Positions 11,525 to 22,716 are shown, numbered from the stretch's first letter. The stretch: DNA of 64,000 nt from Allolobophora icterica (GCA_963556255.1 OY744609.1:6549237-6613236); one strand, 5' to 3'. Notes: generated by a model from the letters alone, not told the origin. Translations and numbers: made by a program.

Positions 11525-13740
11525 GGTGGGTTCATTTCGATCTCTAGTTTAAGTAGGAGTTCAATATTTTGACGGGGTAGGTTTCGATATCCAGTTTGAC
11601 TAGGATTTCGACCTCTTGATGATGTAGATTACGATACCCAGCTTCAGTTGGATTTCGATATTGTAGTGGGTAGATTTCAATTTCCAGTTGGAGTAGGATT
11701 CTCTTTCATCATGAGGTAGATTTCTATCCCCAGTTTGACTAGGATTTATATTTTTTGGTGAGGTGGACTTAGGTCTCCAGTTTCAGCGGGATTTGTATTT
11801 CTTGGTGAGGTAGACTTAGGTCCCCAGTTTCAACGGGATTTGTATTTCTTGGTGAGGTAGACTTAGGTCCCCAGTTTCAGCGGGATTTGTATTTCTTGGT
11901 GAGGTAGACTTAGGACCCCAGTTTCAGCGGGATTTGTATTTCTTGGTGAGGTAGACTTAGGTCCCCAGTTTCAGCGGGATTTGTATTTCTTGGTGAGGTA
12001 GACTTAGGTCCCCAGTTTCAGCTGGATTTGCATTTCTTGGTGAGGTAGTTTAAGGTCTCCAGTTTCAGCTGGATTTGTATTTCTTGGTGGAGGTAGATTT
12101 AGATCTCAGTTTCAGCTGGATTTGCATTTCTTGGTGAGGTAGATTAAGGTCTCCAGTTTCAGCTGGATTTGTATTTCTTGGTGAGGTAGATTTAGATCTC
12201 AGTTTCAGCTGGATTTGCATTTCTTGGTGAGGTAGATTAAGGTCTCCAGTTTCAGCGGGATTTGTATTTCTTGGTGGACGTAGATTTAGGTCTCCAGGTT
12301 CAGCGAGATTTAAATTTCTTGGTGAGGTAGACTTAAGTCTCCAGTTTCAGCGAGATTTAAATTTCTTGGTGAGGTAGATTTAGGTCTCCAGTTTCAGCGG
12401 GATTTGTATTTCTTGGTGGAGGTAGATTTAAGTCCCCAGTTTCAGCTGGATTTATATTTCTTGGTGGACGTAGATTTAGGTCTCCAGTTTCAGTTGGATT
12501 TGTATTTCTTGGTGGACGTAGATTTAGGTCTCCAGGTTCAGCGAGATTTAAATTTCTTGGTGAGGTAGACTTAAGTCTCCAGTTTCAGCGAGATTTAAAT
12601 TTCTTGGTGAGGTAGATTTAGGTCTCCAGTTTCAGCGGGATTTGTATTTCTTGGTGGAGGTAGATTTAAGTCCCCAGTTTCAGCTGGATTTATATTTCTT
12701 GGTGGACGTAGATTTAGGTCTCCAGTTTCAGTTGGATTTATATTTCTTGGTGGACGTAGATTTAGGTCTCCAGTTTCAGTTGGATTTATATTTCTTGGTG
12801 GAGGTAGATTTAAGTCCCCAGTTTCAGCTGGATTTATATTTCTTGGTGGACGTAGATTTAGGTCTCCAGTTTCAGTTGGATTTATATTTCTTGGTGGACG
12901 TAGATTTAGGTCTCCAGTTTCAGTTGGATTTATATTTCTTGGTGGACGTAGATTTAGGTCTCCAGTTTCAGCTGGATTTATATTTCTTGGTGGACGTAGA
13001 TTTAGGTCTCCAGTTTCAGCTGGATTTATATTTCTTGGTGGACGTAGATTTAGGTCTCCAGTTTCAGCTGGATTTATATTTCTTGGTGGACGTAGATTTA
13101 GGTCTCCAGTTTCAGTTGGATTTATATTTCTTGGTGGACGTAGATTTAGGTCTCCAGTTTCAGCTGGATTTATATTTCTTGGTGGACGTAGATTTAGGTC
13201 TCCAGTTTCAGCTGGATTTATATTTCTTGGTGGACGTAGATTTAGGTCTCCAGTTTCAGCTGGATTTATATTTCTTGGTGGACGTAGATTTAGGTCTCCA
13301 GTTTCAGCTGGATTTGCATTTCTTGGTGGAGGTAGATTTAGGTCTCCAGTTTCAGCTGGATTTGTATTTCTTGGTGAGGTAGATTTAGGTCTCCAGTTTG
13401 ACTACAATTTATATTTTTGGTGATGTAGACTTTAGGTCTCCAGTTTGACTACAATTTATATTTCTTGCCGATGCAGACTTTAGTCCTCCAGTTTGAGTAA
13501 GATTTGTATTTCTTGGTGATGTAGACTTAGGTCTCCAGTTTGAGTTTCGATCTCTTGGTGTAGATTTCAATGTCCAGTTGGAGTTTTGATATCTTGATGT
13601 AGATTTCGATCTCCAGTTTGAGTTTCGATCTCTTGGTGTAGATTTCAATGTCCAGTTGGAGTTTTGATATCTTGATGTAGATTTCGATCTCCAGTTTGAG
13701 TTTCGATCTCTTGATGTAGATTTCGATCTCCAGTTCGAAT
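11525..13740 (+). repeat. 48-bp minisatellite array, about 2.2 kb
   Basis: Units of 46-49 bases read GATTTGTATTTCTTGGTG then AGGTAGATTTAGGTCTCCAG then TTTCAGCTG. Between 12642 and 13382 the unit settles at exactly 48 bases, a multiple of three, so a 246-codon frame stays open. That frame is a 16-residue repeat and is not supported as a gene. The CTCCAGTTT core is shared with the 9105-10375 array. Confidence 0.95.
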
Positions 13741-14320
13741 ATGATTTCTATCTCTATATATCAGCTTTGCATTGCACATATCAACAGGAGGAGCCGAAGG
13801 CTGACAATTAAGGCATCTTTACAGGGCATAGCCTATCTCTTGATACCTCTTGATACCGCCTCCAGTGACAGGATGAATATACAGCAGATAGTTCATTGCA
13901 ATGGATGGAACTTCTTCCTTTTCGTTCAAGCTTTAAGATGTTAAGAATAGCAGTTCTTAATTTCATCTTCTTTATTTTCCCCAGTTTATGTCAGTTAGAG
14001 AGGGATTCGCTTTTCAGGTTGAGATGGACTCCCTTTGGCAGAGGAATGCAACAATGGACGGGTGGTTCCGGATTCTCATGGTAAAATAAGATCCATGTCT
14101 TTTCCCCCCACAGTGCTCCTCCATCCTAAGGCGTATCTCAAAGGGTTTCCTGTAGTTCTCATGATCCCGTTAACAATGTGGCCTCGGACGTAATCCTGGT
14201 ATCAAAGTGAAATAACATAGGCCTACACAATTAATTAAGATCAGGCAATTAGCAACGGAAAGATGAGACAGAGTGAGTTCATCTATTTTCTTCCATTTTC
14301 CTTAAATTTCTGGACTTCAA
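13741..14320. other. Unique-looking stretch, no gene seen
   Basis: No open frame with domain features on either strand, no tandem repetition, and no recognised transposon end. Confidence 0.4.
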
Positions 14321-14525
14321 CTTATCATAGCCTTATTAACCTTATGTTAACTTGTATTATCCCCATCTATACTCTAACTTACCCTATATAAACTTAACTT
14401 ACACGAACTTACAACTTAACTCACCTTAGGTAAACCAACATTACCCATACTTACACCTTAACTTACCTGAAGTAAACCAACATTACCCAAACTTACACCT
14501 TAACTTACCTAAGTACTTGAAAACT
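14320..14525 (+). repeat. AACTTAC-type degenerate repeat
   Basis: Repeated TTAACTTACCTGAAGTAAAC-like units. A near-exact 34-base duplication lies around 14445-14515. Confidence 0.7.
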
Positions 14526-14729
14526 TCTGCTGTCTCAAAGTAGCCCCCGATTGTTAACGGGACCTTTCACAGGAACTGAAAAGGCGCTATAGAATTTACA
14601 GTACATTACGGAGAATGCTACAGTCGTTACAGTACAATGCATAACAAAGGCTGAGCTTGAGCACTGAACTACTATTTCTGTCCCCTTTAAAACAATAGTC
14701 CAAGGTAAGACAGGCATAATGCCGCAAGT

Positions 14730-15710
14730 TCAAGTAAAGTAAGGTAAAATGAGGTACGGTAGGATACGATAAAGTAAGGTAAAATGAGGTAATTCAGAAT
14801 AAGATTAGGTAAGGTAAGCTAAGCTGAGCTCAAACGAGACAAGGTAAAGTAACATTATTAGGCAGGATTAAGGTAGGATAAAGCAAAGTGAAGCAAGGTA
14901 AGTACAGGTAACGCCAGGTATGGTAATTATTAGGTATGGTAATTATTAAACGCTTCTTACCTGTCCTCTGTAGCCCGGTGACAGATTGTCGGCATCCGAT
15001 TCTTCATTTTATTTTTTCTCTTTCTTTCAACAGACGATGGTTGCGTGAAGAGGAAACAACTCGCACAGTGGATCGTCTGACAGTCGACGAGATTGAATTT
15101 CTGTTGTGTTGAGAACGCAGTCTAAAATCGAGTTAACATAGTGTGAACGGATGAACGTAATGTAATGGTAATTGAAAATTTATATAGCACCACTTCAGAG
15201 GCGCTCTAGGCCTAACACAATGAAACCACGATGAAACAGAATGGACTTCAAAGAGAGGCTACAATGTAAGGTAAGAGAGAATTGTAGGATTATAAGGTAA
15301 TGCAAGGTTAAAATGAGGTAATTCAGAGTAAGATTATGCAAGGTAAGCTAGGGTAAGCTAAAACGAGATAAGGTAAAATAACACAATTAAGGTAGGTAAG
15401 GTGATGTAAAATTTAGGTATGGTAAAGTGAAGCGAGTAAAGGTAACGTAAGGTATGGTAATAATCAAACGCGTCTTACCTCTGCTCTGTCTCCCGATGAA
15501 AGATTTTCGACATCCGATTCTTCATTTCATTTCTCCTCCCTTCAACAACGCATAGTTTGTGAGCAGGCTTCTGAATTTCTGTTGTGTTGAGAACGCAGTC
15601 TAAAATTCAGTTACCACAGCATTAGCGGATGAAACGCAGTGTAATAGTAATGATCAGAGGCGCTCCCGACCTAACACTATGAAACCACAATAGAACAAAG
15701 AGGTCTTCAA
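14730..15710 (+). repeat. Direct segmental duplication with GGTAA-rich arms
   Basis: About 14735-15265 and 15290-15700 align in the same order: GGTAA-rich tract, then TTATTAAACGC-like, CATCCGATTCTTCATTT, TTGTGTTGAGAACGCAGTCT, then an S4 repeat. A third, shorter remnant begins near 16376 (TTATTAAACGGC). Confidence 0.8.
15166..15270 (+). repeat. S4 interspersed repeat (5' part)
   Basis: ATTTATATAGCACCACTTCA, then GAGGCGCTCTAGGCCTAACA and AATGAAACCACGATGAAACA, as in the better copy at 63285-63500. Confidence 0.65.
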
Positions 15711-15850
15711 GCGTTTGCGGAAAAGAAGCAAAGAGAGGCTGAGCAGTTCATGTCACAGGTTAATTGTTAGGCAACTTATTCCAAGAGGATGGGGAGACCA
15801 CAGCAGAACTTCTGCCTTGTGTAATCAAAGGCCGTTGATATCGATGGAAA
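15655..15850 (+). repeat. S4 interspersed repeat
   Basis: GAGGCGCTCCCGACCTAACA, then TCTTCAAGCGTTTGCGGAAA and the GTTAGGCAACTTATTCCAAG segment, collinear with 63300-63470. Lacks the 5' TTTATATAGCGCC start. Family unknown; SINE-like size. Confidence 0.7.
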
Positions 15851-15889
15851 ACAAATCTGTTTTAAAATTTATCATAAGCCAACGTAAGG

Positions 15890-16170
15890 TAAGAGAGAAT
15901 AGTAAGACAGGGTAAGGTCAAATAAAATGAAGCTATTTAAAGTAAATTAGGTAAGGTAAATTATGGTAGGATATTCACGTTCAAATAAGGCAAGGTCAGA
16001 TGAGATAGGGCATAGTAGGATAAGGTGAATAAGGCTATTCAAAGTAAATTACACAAAGTTAAGGTGAGCCAGGCAAAGCTAAAGTGGGAGTAAGGTAAAG
16101 CAACACAGGGTAAAGTTTAAGGTAAAGTGATGTAGGGCTAGGTATGGCAAAGTAAAGTGATGCAAGGTAA
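15890..16170 (+). repeat. GGTAAAG-rich degenerate repeat
   Basis: Repeated AAGGTAAAGTGA / AAGGTAAGG words, the same type as the arms of the 14.7-15.7 kb duplication. Confidence 0.6.
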
Positions 16171-16171
16171 G

Positions 16172-16345
16172 CAGAGGCGTCTACACCATAGAAACCTTGG
16201 AGCAAATGCTCCATCCAAGAAATAGAGGGGAAGATCTGTAAGTGTATGTTCATCATTAACAGGGAGAGGGGAAGGAATGGGAAGGGGGAAGAGCAGGGGA
16301 GGAAGGGAAGTTGCTCCAATGACTTAGGGTGGATAGACGCTCCTG
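16172..16345. mobile_element. hAT-like MITE, subfamily 2, copy 2
   Basis: Ends CAGAGGCGTCTACACC and GGATAGACGCTCCTG. Perfect 8-bp TSD AAGGTAAG at 16164-16171 and 16346-16353. It is inserted into the GGTAAAG-rich repeat, so the repeat is older. Confidence 0.92.
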
Positions 16346-16609
16346 AAGGTAAGTAAAATAAGTAAAGGTAAAGTCAGATGTGGTCATTATTAAACGGCTC
16401 TCACCCCTCCTCCGTTTCAAGGGGACAGCTCATTTCCTCTGCAGAAGAGGAGTCCTTGTATCGGCGGCAGGAGGTTCAGTTCAGTGGATCATTTGATCTT
16501 GGTTGATCACAGTTTTCCAGCTAATCACAGATTATTTTCCAGGTATTTCAGTTGACACAGATCACTGAGTCATTTGCAATATGTGGTTGAGTTTATCATC
16601 AGCGTCGAA

Positions 16610-17715
16610 TAGAGTTTATTAACAGCTTCTGGTTGAGTTTGTTTACAGTTTCTGATTGAGTTTGTTTACGACTTCTGGTTGAGTCCATTTGCAGCTTCCC
16701 CTTGGGTGCGTTTACAGCTTCTGGTTGAGTTCGATTACATAAGGTTGTTTACAGCTTTTGGTTGAGTTTGCTTACAACTTCTGGTTAATTGCGTTTGCAA
16801 TTTCTGGCTGAGTTCGTTCTGGTTGAGTGCGTTTTGGAGTTTCTGGTTGAGTGCGTTTTAGAGTTCCTGGTTGAGTGCGATTGCAGTTTCTGGCTGAGTT
16901 CGTTCTGGTTCAGTGCGTTTACAGTTTATAGTTAAGTGCGTTTTAGAGTTTCTGGTTAAGTGCATTTTAGAGTTTCAGGTTAAGTGCGTTTTAGAGTTTC
17001 TGGTTAAGTGCGTTTTAGAGTTTCTGGTTAAGTGCGTTTTAGAGTTTCTGGTCGAGTGCAGTTTAAAGTTTCTGGTTGAGTGCAGTTTGGAGCTTCTGAT
17101 TCAGTTCGTTTACAACTTCTGGTTGAGTTCATTTGCAGCTTCTGCTTGTTGTGCGTTTAGAGCTTCTGGTTGAGTTCGATTACAAATGGTTGTTTACGAC
17201 TTCTGGTTAATTGCGTTTGCAATTTCTGGTTTTGGCTGAGTGCGTTTGCAATTTCTGGTTGAGTTCGTTTTGGCTGAGTGCGTTTGCAATTTCTGGTTGA
17301 GTTCGTTTTGGCTGAGTGCGTTTGCAATTTCTGGTTGAGTTCGTTTTGGCTGAGTGCGTTTGCAATTTCTGGTTGAGTTCATTTTGGCTGAGTGCGTTTG
17401 CAGTTTCTGGTTGAGTTCGTTTTGGCCGAGTGCGTTTGCAATTTCTGGTTGAGTTCGTTTTGGCTGAGTGCGTTTGCAATTTCTGGTTGAGTTCGATTAC
17501 AAATGGTTGTTTAGAACTTCTGGTTAATTGCATTTGCAATTTCTGGTTGAGTTCGTTTTGGCTGAGTGCGTTTGCAGTTTCTGGTTGAGTTCGTTTTGGC
17601 TGAGTGCGTTTGCAATTTCTGGCTGAGTTCGTTTTAGAGTTTCGATTACAATGGTTGTTTACAGCTTCTGGTCGAGTTCCTTTAGAGCTTCTGGTTGAGT
17701 GCGTTTGCAACATAC
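16610..17715 (+). repeat. GTTGAGT-type minisatellite (38-bp and 24-bp units)
   Basis: Left part: variants of TTTCTGGTTGAGTGCGTTT. 16860-17090: a 24-base unit GAGTTTCTGGTTAAGTGCGT. 17190-17640: a 38-base unit pairing TTTCTGGTTGAGTTCG with TTTTGGCTGAGTGCG. The minus-strand frame 17207-17731 is a repeat artefact. Confidence 0.93.
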
Positions 17716-17744
17716 TACTGAGCATTTGCAATGTTTCTTTGTGT

Positions 17745-18185
17745 TACTTTTCACGGTCTCTTTCGGTTAATTTTCATGTTCTGTTTGAGCTTTGAGGTCA
17801 TTTCACGTTCTCTTTGAGCTTTGAGTTTTAATCATTATGTCACGTTCTCTTTGAGCTTTGAGGTCATATTCACGTTCTCTTTGAGCTTTGAGTTTTAATC
17901 ATTATGTCACGTTCTCTTTGAGCTTTGAGGTCATATTCACGTTCTCTTTGAGCTTTGAGTTTTAATCATTATGTCACGTTGTCTTTGAGCTTTGAGGTCA
18001 TTTTCACGTTCTCTTTGAGCTTTGAGTTTTAATCATTATGTCACGTTCTCTTTGAGCTTTGAGGCCACTTTCATGTTCTCTTTGAGCTTTGAGGTCGTTT
18101 CGTGTTCTCTTTGATTTAATTTCACGTTCATGTTCTCTTTGAGCTTTGAGGTCATTTCACGTTGTCTTTATTTAATTTTCAACAG
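17745..18185 (+). repeat. 67-bp minisatellite (CACGTTCTCTTTGAGCTTTG)
   Basis: About six units, each with two copies of CACGTTCTCTTTGAGCTTTG separated by GAGGTCAT or GAGTTTTAATCATTATGT. Confidence 0.93.
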
Positions 18186-18474
18186 TTGATTGAGTTCATT
18201 TTCAATTAAATAGTTCACTCAGTAATTCAAAGTGCGGGTGATCTTTACAGTCGCAGAGTAAATACTTAGTCAAAAACTAGAAGGCAACTAAGAGCCAGCA
18301 ATAGGGCCTACACAACATGTTACATAACTATGGAAGGGTGACAAGGAAACCAAGCATTAGGCCTTTTAATCATTATGCCACACCTGTAATAGGCCTTTTA
18401 ATCAATAATGCACACATCCGCAATAAAAGCCCTCAATATTCTGAAACTGCCAAATAACGGTCTTAAATATACAC

Positions 18475-18990
18475 ACTGACATGTAATTGCCTCAAAAATT
18501 ACACTGGCAAGTAATTGCCTCAAAAATTACACTGGCAAGTAATTGCCTAAAAATACAAATTGGCAAATAATTGCCTCAGAAATTAAACTGGTAAAATAAT
18601 TGCCTCAAAAATAACACTGGCAAGTAATTGCCTAAAAAATACAAAATTGGCAAATAATTGCCTCAGAAATTACACTGGCAAGTAATTGCCTCAAAAATTA
18701 CACTGGCAAGTAATTGCCTAAAAATACAAATTGCAAATAATTGCCTCAGAAATTAAACTGGTAAAATAATTGCCTAAAAAATTACACTGGCAAGTAATTG
18801 CCTAAAAAATACAAATTGGCAAATAATTGCCTCAGAAATTAAACTGTATTAATTGCCTAGAAAATTACACTGGCAAGTAATTGCCTAAAAAATACAAATT
18901 GCAAATAACTGCCTCAGAAATTAAACTGGCAAATAACTGCCTAAAAAATAACACTGGCAAGTAATTGCCTAAAAAATACAGACTGGAAAA
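18475..18990 (+). repeat. 28-bp minisatellite (AATTGCCTCAAAAATTACAC)
   Basis: About 18 copies with CAAAAAT / CTAAAAAATAC variants. It grades into the next array at about 18985. Confidence 0.93.
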
Positions 18991-19637
18991 TTAATGCCTT
19001 CAGAAATTACAATACTGGCAAATCAATGCCTTCAGAAATAACAATACTGACAAATCAATGCCTTCAGAAATTACAATACTGACAAATCAATGCCTTCAGA
19101 AATAACAATACTGACAAATCAATGCCTTCAGAAATAACAATACTGACAAATCAATGCCTTCAGAAATAACAATACTGACAAATCAATGCCTTCAGAAATA
19201 ACAATACTGACAAATCAATGCCTTCAGAAATTACAATACTGGCAAATCAATGCCTTCAGAAATAACAATACTGACAAATCAATGCCTTCAGAAATAACAA
19301 TACTGACAAATCAATGCCTTCAGAAATAACAATACTGACAAATCAATGCCTTCAGAAATAACAATACTGACAAATCAATGCCTTCAGAAATAACAATACT
19401 GACAAATCAATGCCTTCAGAAATAACAATACTGACAAATCAATGCCTTCAGAAATAACAATACTGACAAATCAATGCCTTCAGAAATAACAATACTGACA
19501 AATCAATGCCTTCAGAAATAACAATACTGACAAATCAATGCCTTCAGAAATAACAATACTGACAAATCAATGCCTTCAGAAATAACAATACTGACAAATC
19601 AATGCCTTCAGAAATAACAATACTGACAAATCAATGC
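18990..19637 (+). repeat. Highly homogeneous 32-bp minisatellite
   Basis: About 20 tandem copies of a 32-base unit containing AATGCCTTCAGAAATAACAA and TACTGACAAATC, nearly identical over the whole array. It lies about 0.3 kb beyond the 3' end of the minus-strand gene at 19953-20990. Confidence 0.97.
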
Positions 19638-19952
19638 ACTCAAAATGCATCGAACTAAACACACAGCAGCCTTCAAATATCAAGGCAGCAGCAAGGCAGC
19701 AGTCAACAACGCTGCTGATAAAATAAAATACTAAAATATCAAACTAACTAAAAAATTTAAAGATCTTATCGTGTTTTCTTGCTTTGATTACGTTACGGTT
19801 TCAAATAGGAAGTGGGATAAAACTAACATACAACAAGCGCACTGAAAGATACAACAATGCAAACAAACGATGCTACTGTCATTGGTGAACATTTCCTAAC
19901 TTAACAGGTCCTCACAAAAAAATCTCGGTCGGAGACCGACAGAGGTCACCAT

Positions 19953-20990
19953 CTATGTGGGGACAACCTCGACCACGCAAGGCACTACACGCCTGTTCTT
20001 CCTCTTTGGCCAACGGATGCGCGGAATAGGCAGGCATCCACACAACAACCTACGTGACTTTGACTTTGTCGTGTCCTTGACCTCGTCCCTCTCAACTTCA
20101 ACTGCCACTCGGTCACCTGCTTGAACTGCAGGCCCTTGGCATTCCACTGGAGGAGACACTTGTGCCACAACTGCTTCGCCAGGCATCGCTGGAGACAGAG
20201 GACCAGCCTCACCAGCACCACCTGCAGGAGTGAGACTGCTGCTGACTGTCTTGGAGACTGGCTCACCAGACACTCCAGGCTCCGCACCGTGACCTGCCAC
20301 CGAGCTGGTCGTGGGGACGGTCAGGTCCTCTGGGGGCCAATAATTTCGCCTCACTGGCTCAATGTTATCGTCGCTGTCGTCGCTGCTGTCGTCCGCTCGA
20401 CTGACGGTAATCAGCTCAAGACTTTCATACGAGCTTTTCTCGAAGGACCTGGACTTGCAGAGGTCTTCCGACCATCCAATCGATCTACTCGAGTCCGGAC
20501 GACCGTCTGATGCCTCCGCGGAGCCCGGGGTGGAATGGGTCTTGAGACAACTTCGCCGTGGCGAAGCGGGCGACTGTCCACCCTCGGCAACTGGGGCCGT
20601 ATCTTCCGGGTCAGCGGTGGCCTGGTCAGCATCGCTCCTTATCATAGCAAGGCTAAGACCGAGGGCCAGGACAGCGCTTGCCGCGGCTTGTCTTAGCGAC
20701 ACCGGGGCAAACTCAACGGTCGACTCATCCGATATGCTCTTCCTGACATCGACGCTCATCCCAGCCGACAAATCCTGACAGGTTTTCACCCTTCTTAGAG
20801 AAGTCGGTCCTACCTCTTCCGCAGTCGAGTCGTCGGTCGCTGGCACTCCCACATCCTCCGGCGTCTCCACAGTCGACGGAGCGGTCTTCTCCACTTCTTC
20901 CTCCGAAGGGGCTGCACACGACTCCGCGTCGTCTTCCACCTTCGCAGAACCGCCGACCAAGCGAAGAAACAGACGAAAGAAGCAACTCAT
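19953..20990 (-). CDS. Single-exon gene, disordered 345-aa protein, possible PP1-docking protein
   Basis: Intact frame from ATG at 20990 (A at -3) to TAG at 19953. The frame opens four codons earlier but with TTG, so I take the ATG. No family recognised. The start (MSCFFRLFLRLVGG) is short and amphipathic with a Cys at residue 3. A hydrophobic stretch lies at about 101-117 (ASAVLALGLSLAMI). The rest is Ser/Pro/Asp/Glu-rich and probably disordered. A basic, Cys-containing C-terminus follows (RRLLCGCLPIPRIRWPKRKN). SCLK at 147-150 followed by RSIGW at 169-173 resembles the SILK-then-RVxF order of protein phosphatase 1 docking proteins; RSIGW fits the loose RVxF consensus. That role is inference. 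Codon use is GC-rich, unlike the repeats around it. The promoter-like block at 21141-21180 lies 150 bases upstream. A retrocopy or lineage-specific gene are alternatives. Confidence 0.65.
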   Translation of the reverse strand: MSCFFRLFLRLVGGSAKVEDDAESCAAPSEEEVEKTAPSTVETPEDVGVPATDDSTAEEVGPTSLRRVKTCQDLSAGMSVDVRKSISDESTVEFAPVSLRQAAASAVLALGLSLAMIRSDADQATADPEDTAPVAEGGQSPASPRRSCLKTHSTPGSAEASDGRPDSSRSIGWSEDLCKSRSFEKSSYESLELITVSRADDSSDDSDDNIEPVRRNYWPPEDLTVPTTSSVAGHGAEPGVSGEPVSKTVSSSLTPAGGAGEAGPLSPAMPGEAVVAQVSPPVECQGPAVQAGDRVAVEVERDEVKDTTKSKSRRLLCGCLPIPRIRWPKRKNRRVVPCVVEVVPT

Positions 20991-21138
20991 CTTCTTCTCC
21001 AAACTCAGCTCACAAGACGAAAATCCACGAAGCTAATCCTCACTCAAACGAACAACGCAAGGAAAGTCTCTCTAATCGCACTAATCAGAATCAAAGAACG
21101 CTATAATAGACAGCTCGTCGCCCGGCAAAGAACAAATT

Positions 21139-21182
21139 AATGACGTCATTTGCATATATTGGAAATGACGTCGCTTCCGGGA
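21139..21182 (-). promoter_or_regulatory. Promoter-like cluster: CRE, octamer, CCAAT, CRE, ETS
   Basis: TGACGTCA (CRE) at 21141-21148, ATTTGCAT (octamer, ATGCAAAT on the minus strand) at 21148-21155, ATTGG (inverted CCAAT) at 21158-21162, TGACGTC at 21166-21172 and CTTCCGG (ETS core) at 21174-21180. All lie within 40 bases and about 150 bases upstream of the ATG at 20990. Function is inferred from motif density. Confidence 0.5.
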
Positions 21183-21764
21183 TAGGCCTATCATTAAAAG
21201 GTTGCAATTGATTTATCAAGCAATAGACAGGCCTGGAGGTAATAGGAATAATTAAAATAATAATTAAACTAAGTAACGGTGCCGGTGATAATCATATTAG
21301 CGATTAAATTATGAAATTAATTCGTTTAACTGATATTGCGAGAACTGCTCATGCGGAACCATTTCCGGAATTTTCAAATTTGTATAGCGCCTCAGTATAT
21401 TCACAATTCATTCGTTCGTTCAGTTCACTCATTCGTTTGTTAATTAATTAATTAATTAAATCGTTTGTTCGTTCCTTTATTTAGTCACTCATTATTTAAC
21501 GATTATCTACGGAGATTTGAAACCAGAGCTCTCGGTCTTGGGGTAAAAAGAGCAAAGGTGCATCCGGTCAATAAGAAGACGCAGGTCCAGCGAAGGACAT
21601 TCCTGGCTGACTGTGAAACCCATAAGCCTATTTTTGCGGGTACACCTAATTTTTTGACTGGAGGGTACCGTACCACCCACTTTTCATACCCAGAAGAAAC
21701 AATGCTCATTATTTGTGCTCGAAGGATCTTCATTTGAACCCTCAAGACTTTAAACAATTACCGA

Positions 21765-21905
21765 GCATCACCATCATCGTCGTCGTCGTCGTCGTCGTCG
21801 TCGTTATCATCATCATCACCACCACCATCGTCATCATCATCATCACCACCATCGTCATAATCATCATCATCATCATCACCATCGTCATCATCATCATCAC
21901 CATCG

Positions 21906-21984
<79 letters not shown>

Positions 21985-22208
21985 TATCATTACCACCACC
22001 ATCATCATCATCATCATCATCATCGTCATCACCATCGTCATCATCATCGTCGTCATCACCATCGTCATCATCATCATCACCATCGTCATCGTCATCACCA
22101 TCGTCATCATCATCATCACCATCGTCATCATCATCATTGTCGTCGTCGTCAACATCATCATCATCACCATCGTCATCATCACCATCATCATCACCATCGT
22201 CGTCGTCG

Positions 22209-22253
<45 letters not shown>

Positions 22254-22505
22254 CCATCGTCATCATCATCATCACCATCGTCATCGTCATCATCATCATC
22301 ATCACCATCGTCATCGTCATCATCATCATCATCACCATCGTCATCATCACCATCATCATCATCACCATCATCATCGTCGTCATCATCATCATTGTCGTCG
22401 TCGTCAACATCATCATCACCATCGTCATCATCATCACCGTCGTCGTCATCATCATCATCATCATCATCACCGTCATCATCATCATCATCATCATCAGCGT
22501 CTTCA

Positions 22506-22538
<33 letters not shown>

Positions 22539-22540
22539 GG
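21765..22540 (+). repeat. Long (TCA/TCG/ACC)n trinucleotide tract, ending in (TTA)n
   Basis: About 730 bases of TCA units with TCG and ACC variants, then TTA repeats from 22507. Every frame is open on both strands (poly-Ile/Met, poly-Ser, poly-Asp), so these frames carry no gene evidence. Confidence 0.97.
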
Positions 22541-22604
22541 CCTATTACTATTATTATTATTATTACTGGCATAATCATCATTATCACAATCATCATTATC
22601 ATTG

Positions 22605-22690
22605 GTGTTTATTAATCCACATTTATATAGCGCCACTATCTAATGAACAAGCATCGACCGATGACGCTCAACAATCATACGTACTCACCA
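22605..22690 (-). repeat. SINE S2 3' part
   Basis: Reverse copy of the S2 tail: TTTATATAGCGCCACTATCT then GAACAAGCATCGACCGATG. Confidence 0.6.
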
Positions 22691-22716
22691 GATGCATACA
22701 TATATACAATTATACA

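Noticed and set aside
10354..11552. Several Phe/Ser/Leu-rich + strand frames
   Set aside because: T-rich, locally duplicated sequence; looks like signal or membrane segments only because of composition.
12642..13382. 246-codon open frame on the + strand
   Set aside because: It is 15 copies of a 48-bp minisatellite unit; the unit length alone keeps the frame open.
17207..17731. 174-codon minus-strand frame of Asn/Gln/Lys/Thr repeats
   Set aside because: Follows the minisatellite unit; no start context, domain or splice evidence.
18475..19637. CRISPR array (regular 28-32 base repeats)
   Set aside because: No spacers between units, eukaryotic context, no cas genes; a simple minisatellite.
19953..21002. 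Start of the orphan protein four codons upstream at 21002
   Set aside because: That codon is TTG; the first ATG is at 20990.
21713..22636. Long open frames (poly-Ile/Met, poly-Ser, poly-Asp) on both strands
   Set aside because: All come from one TCA/TCG trinucleotide tract; every frame is open by composition.
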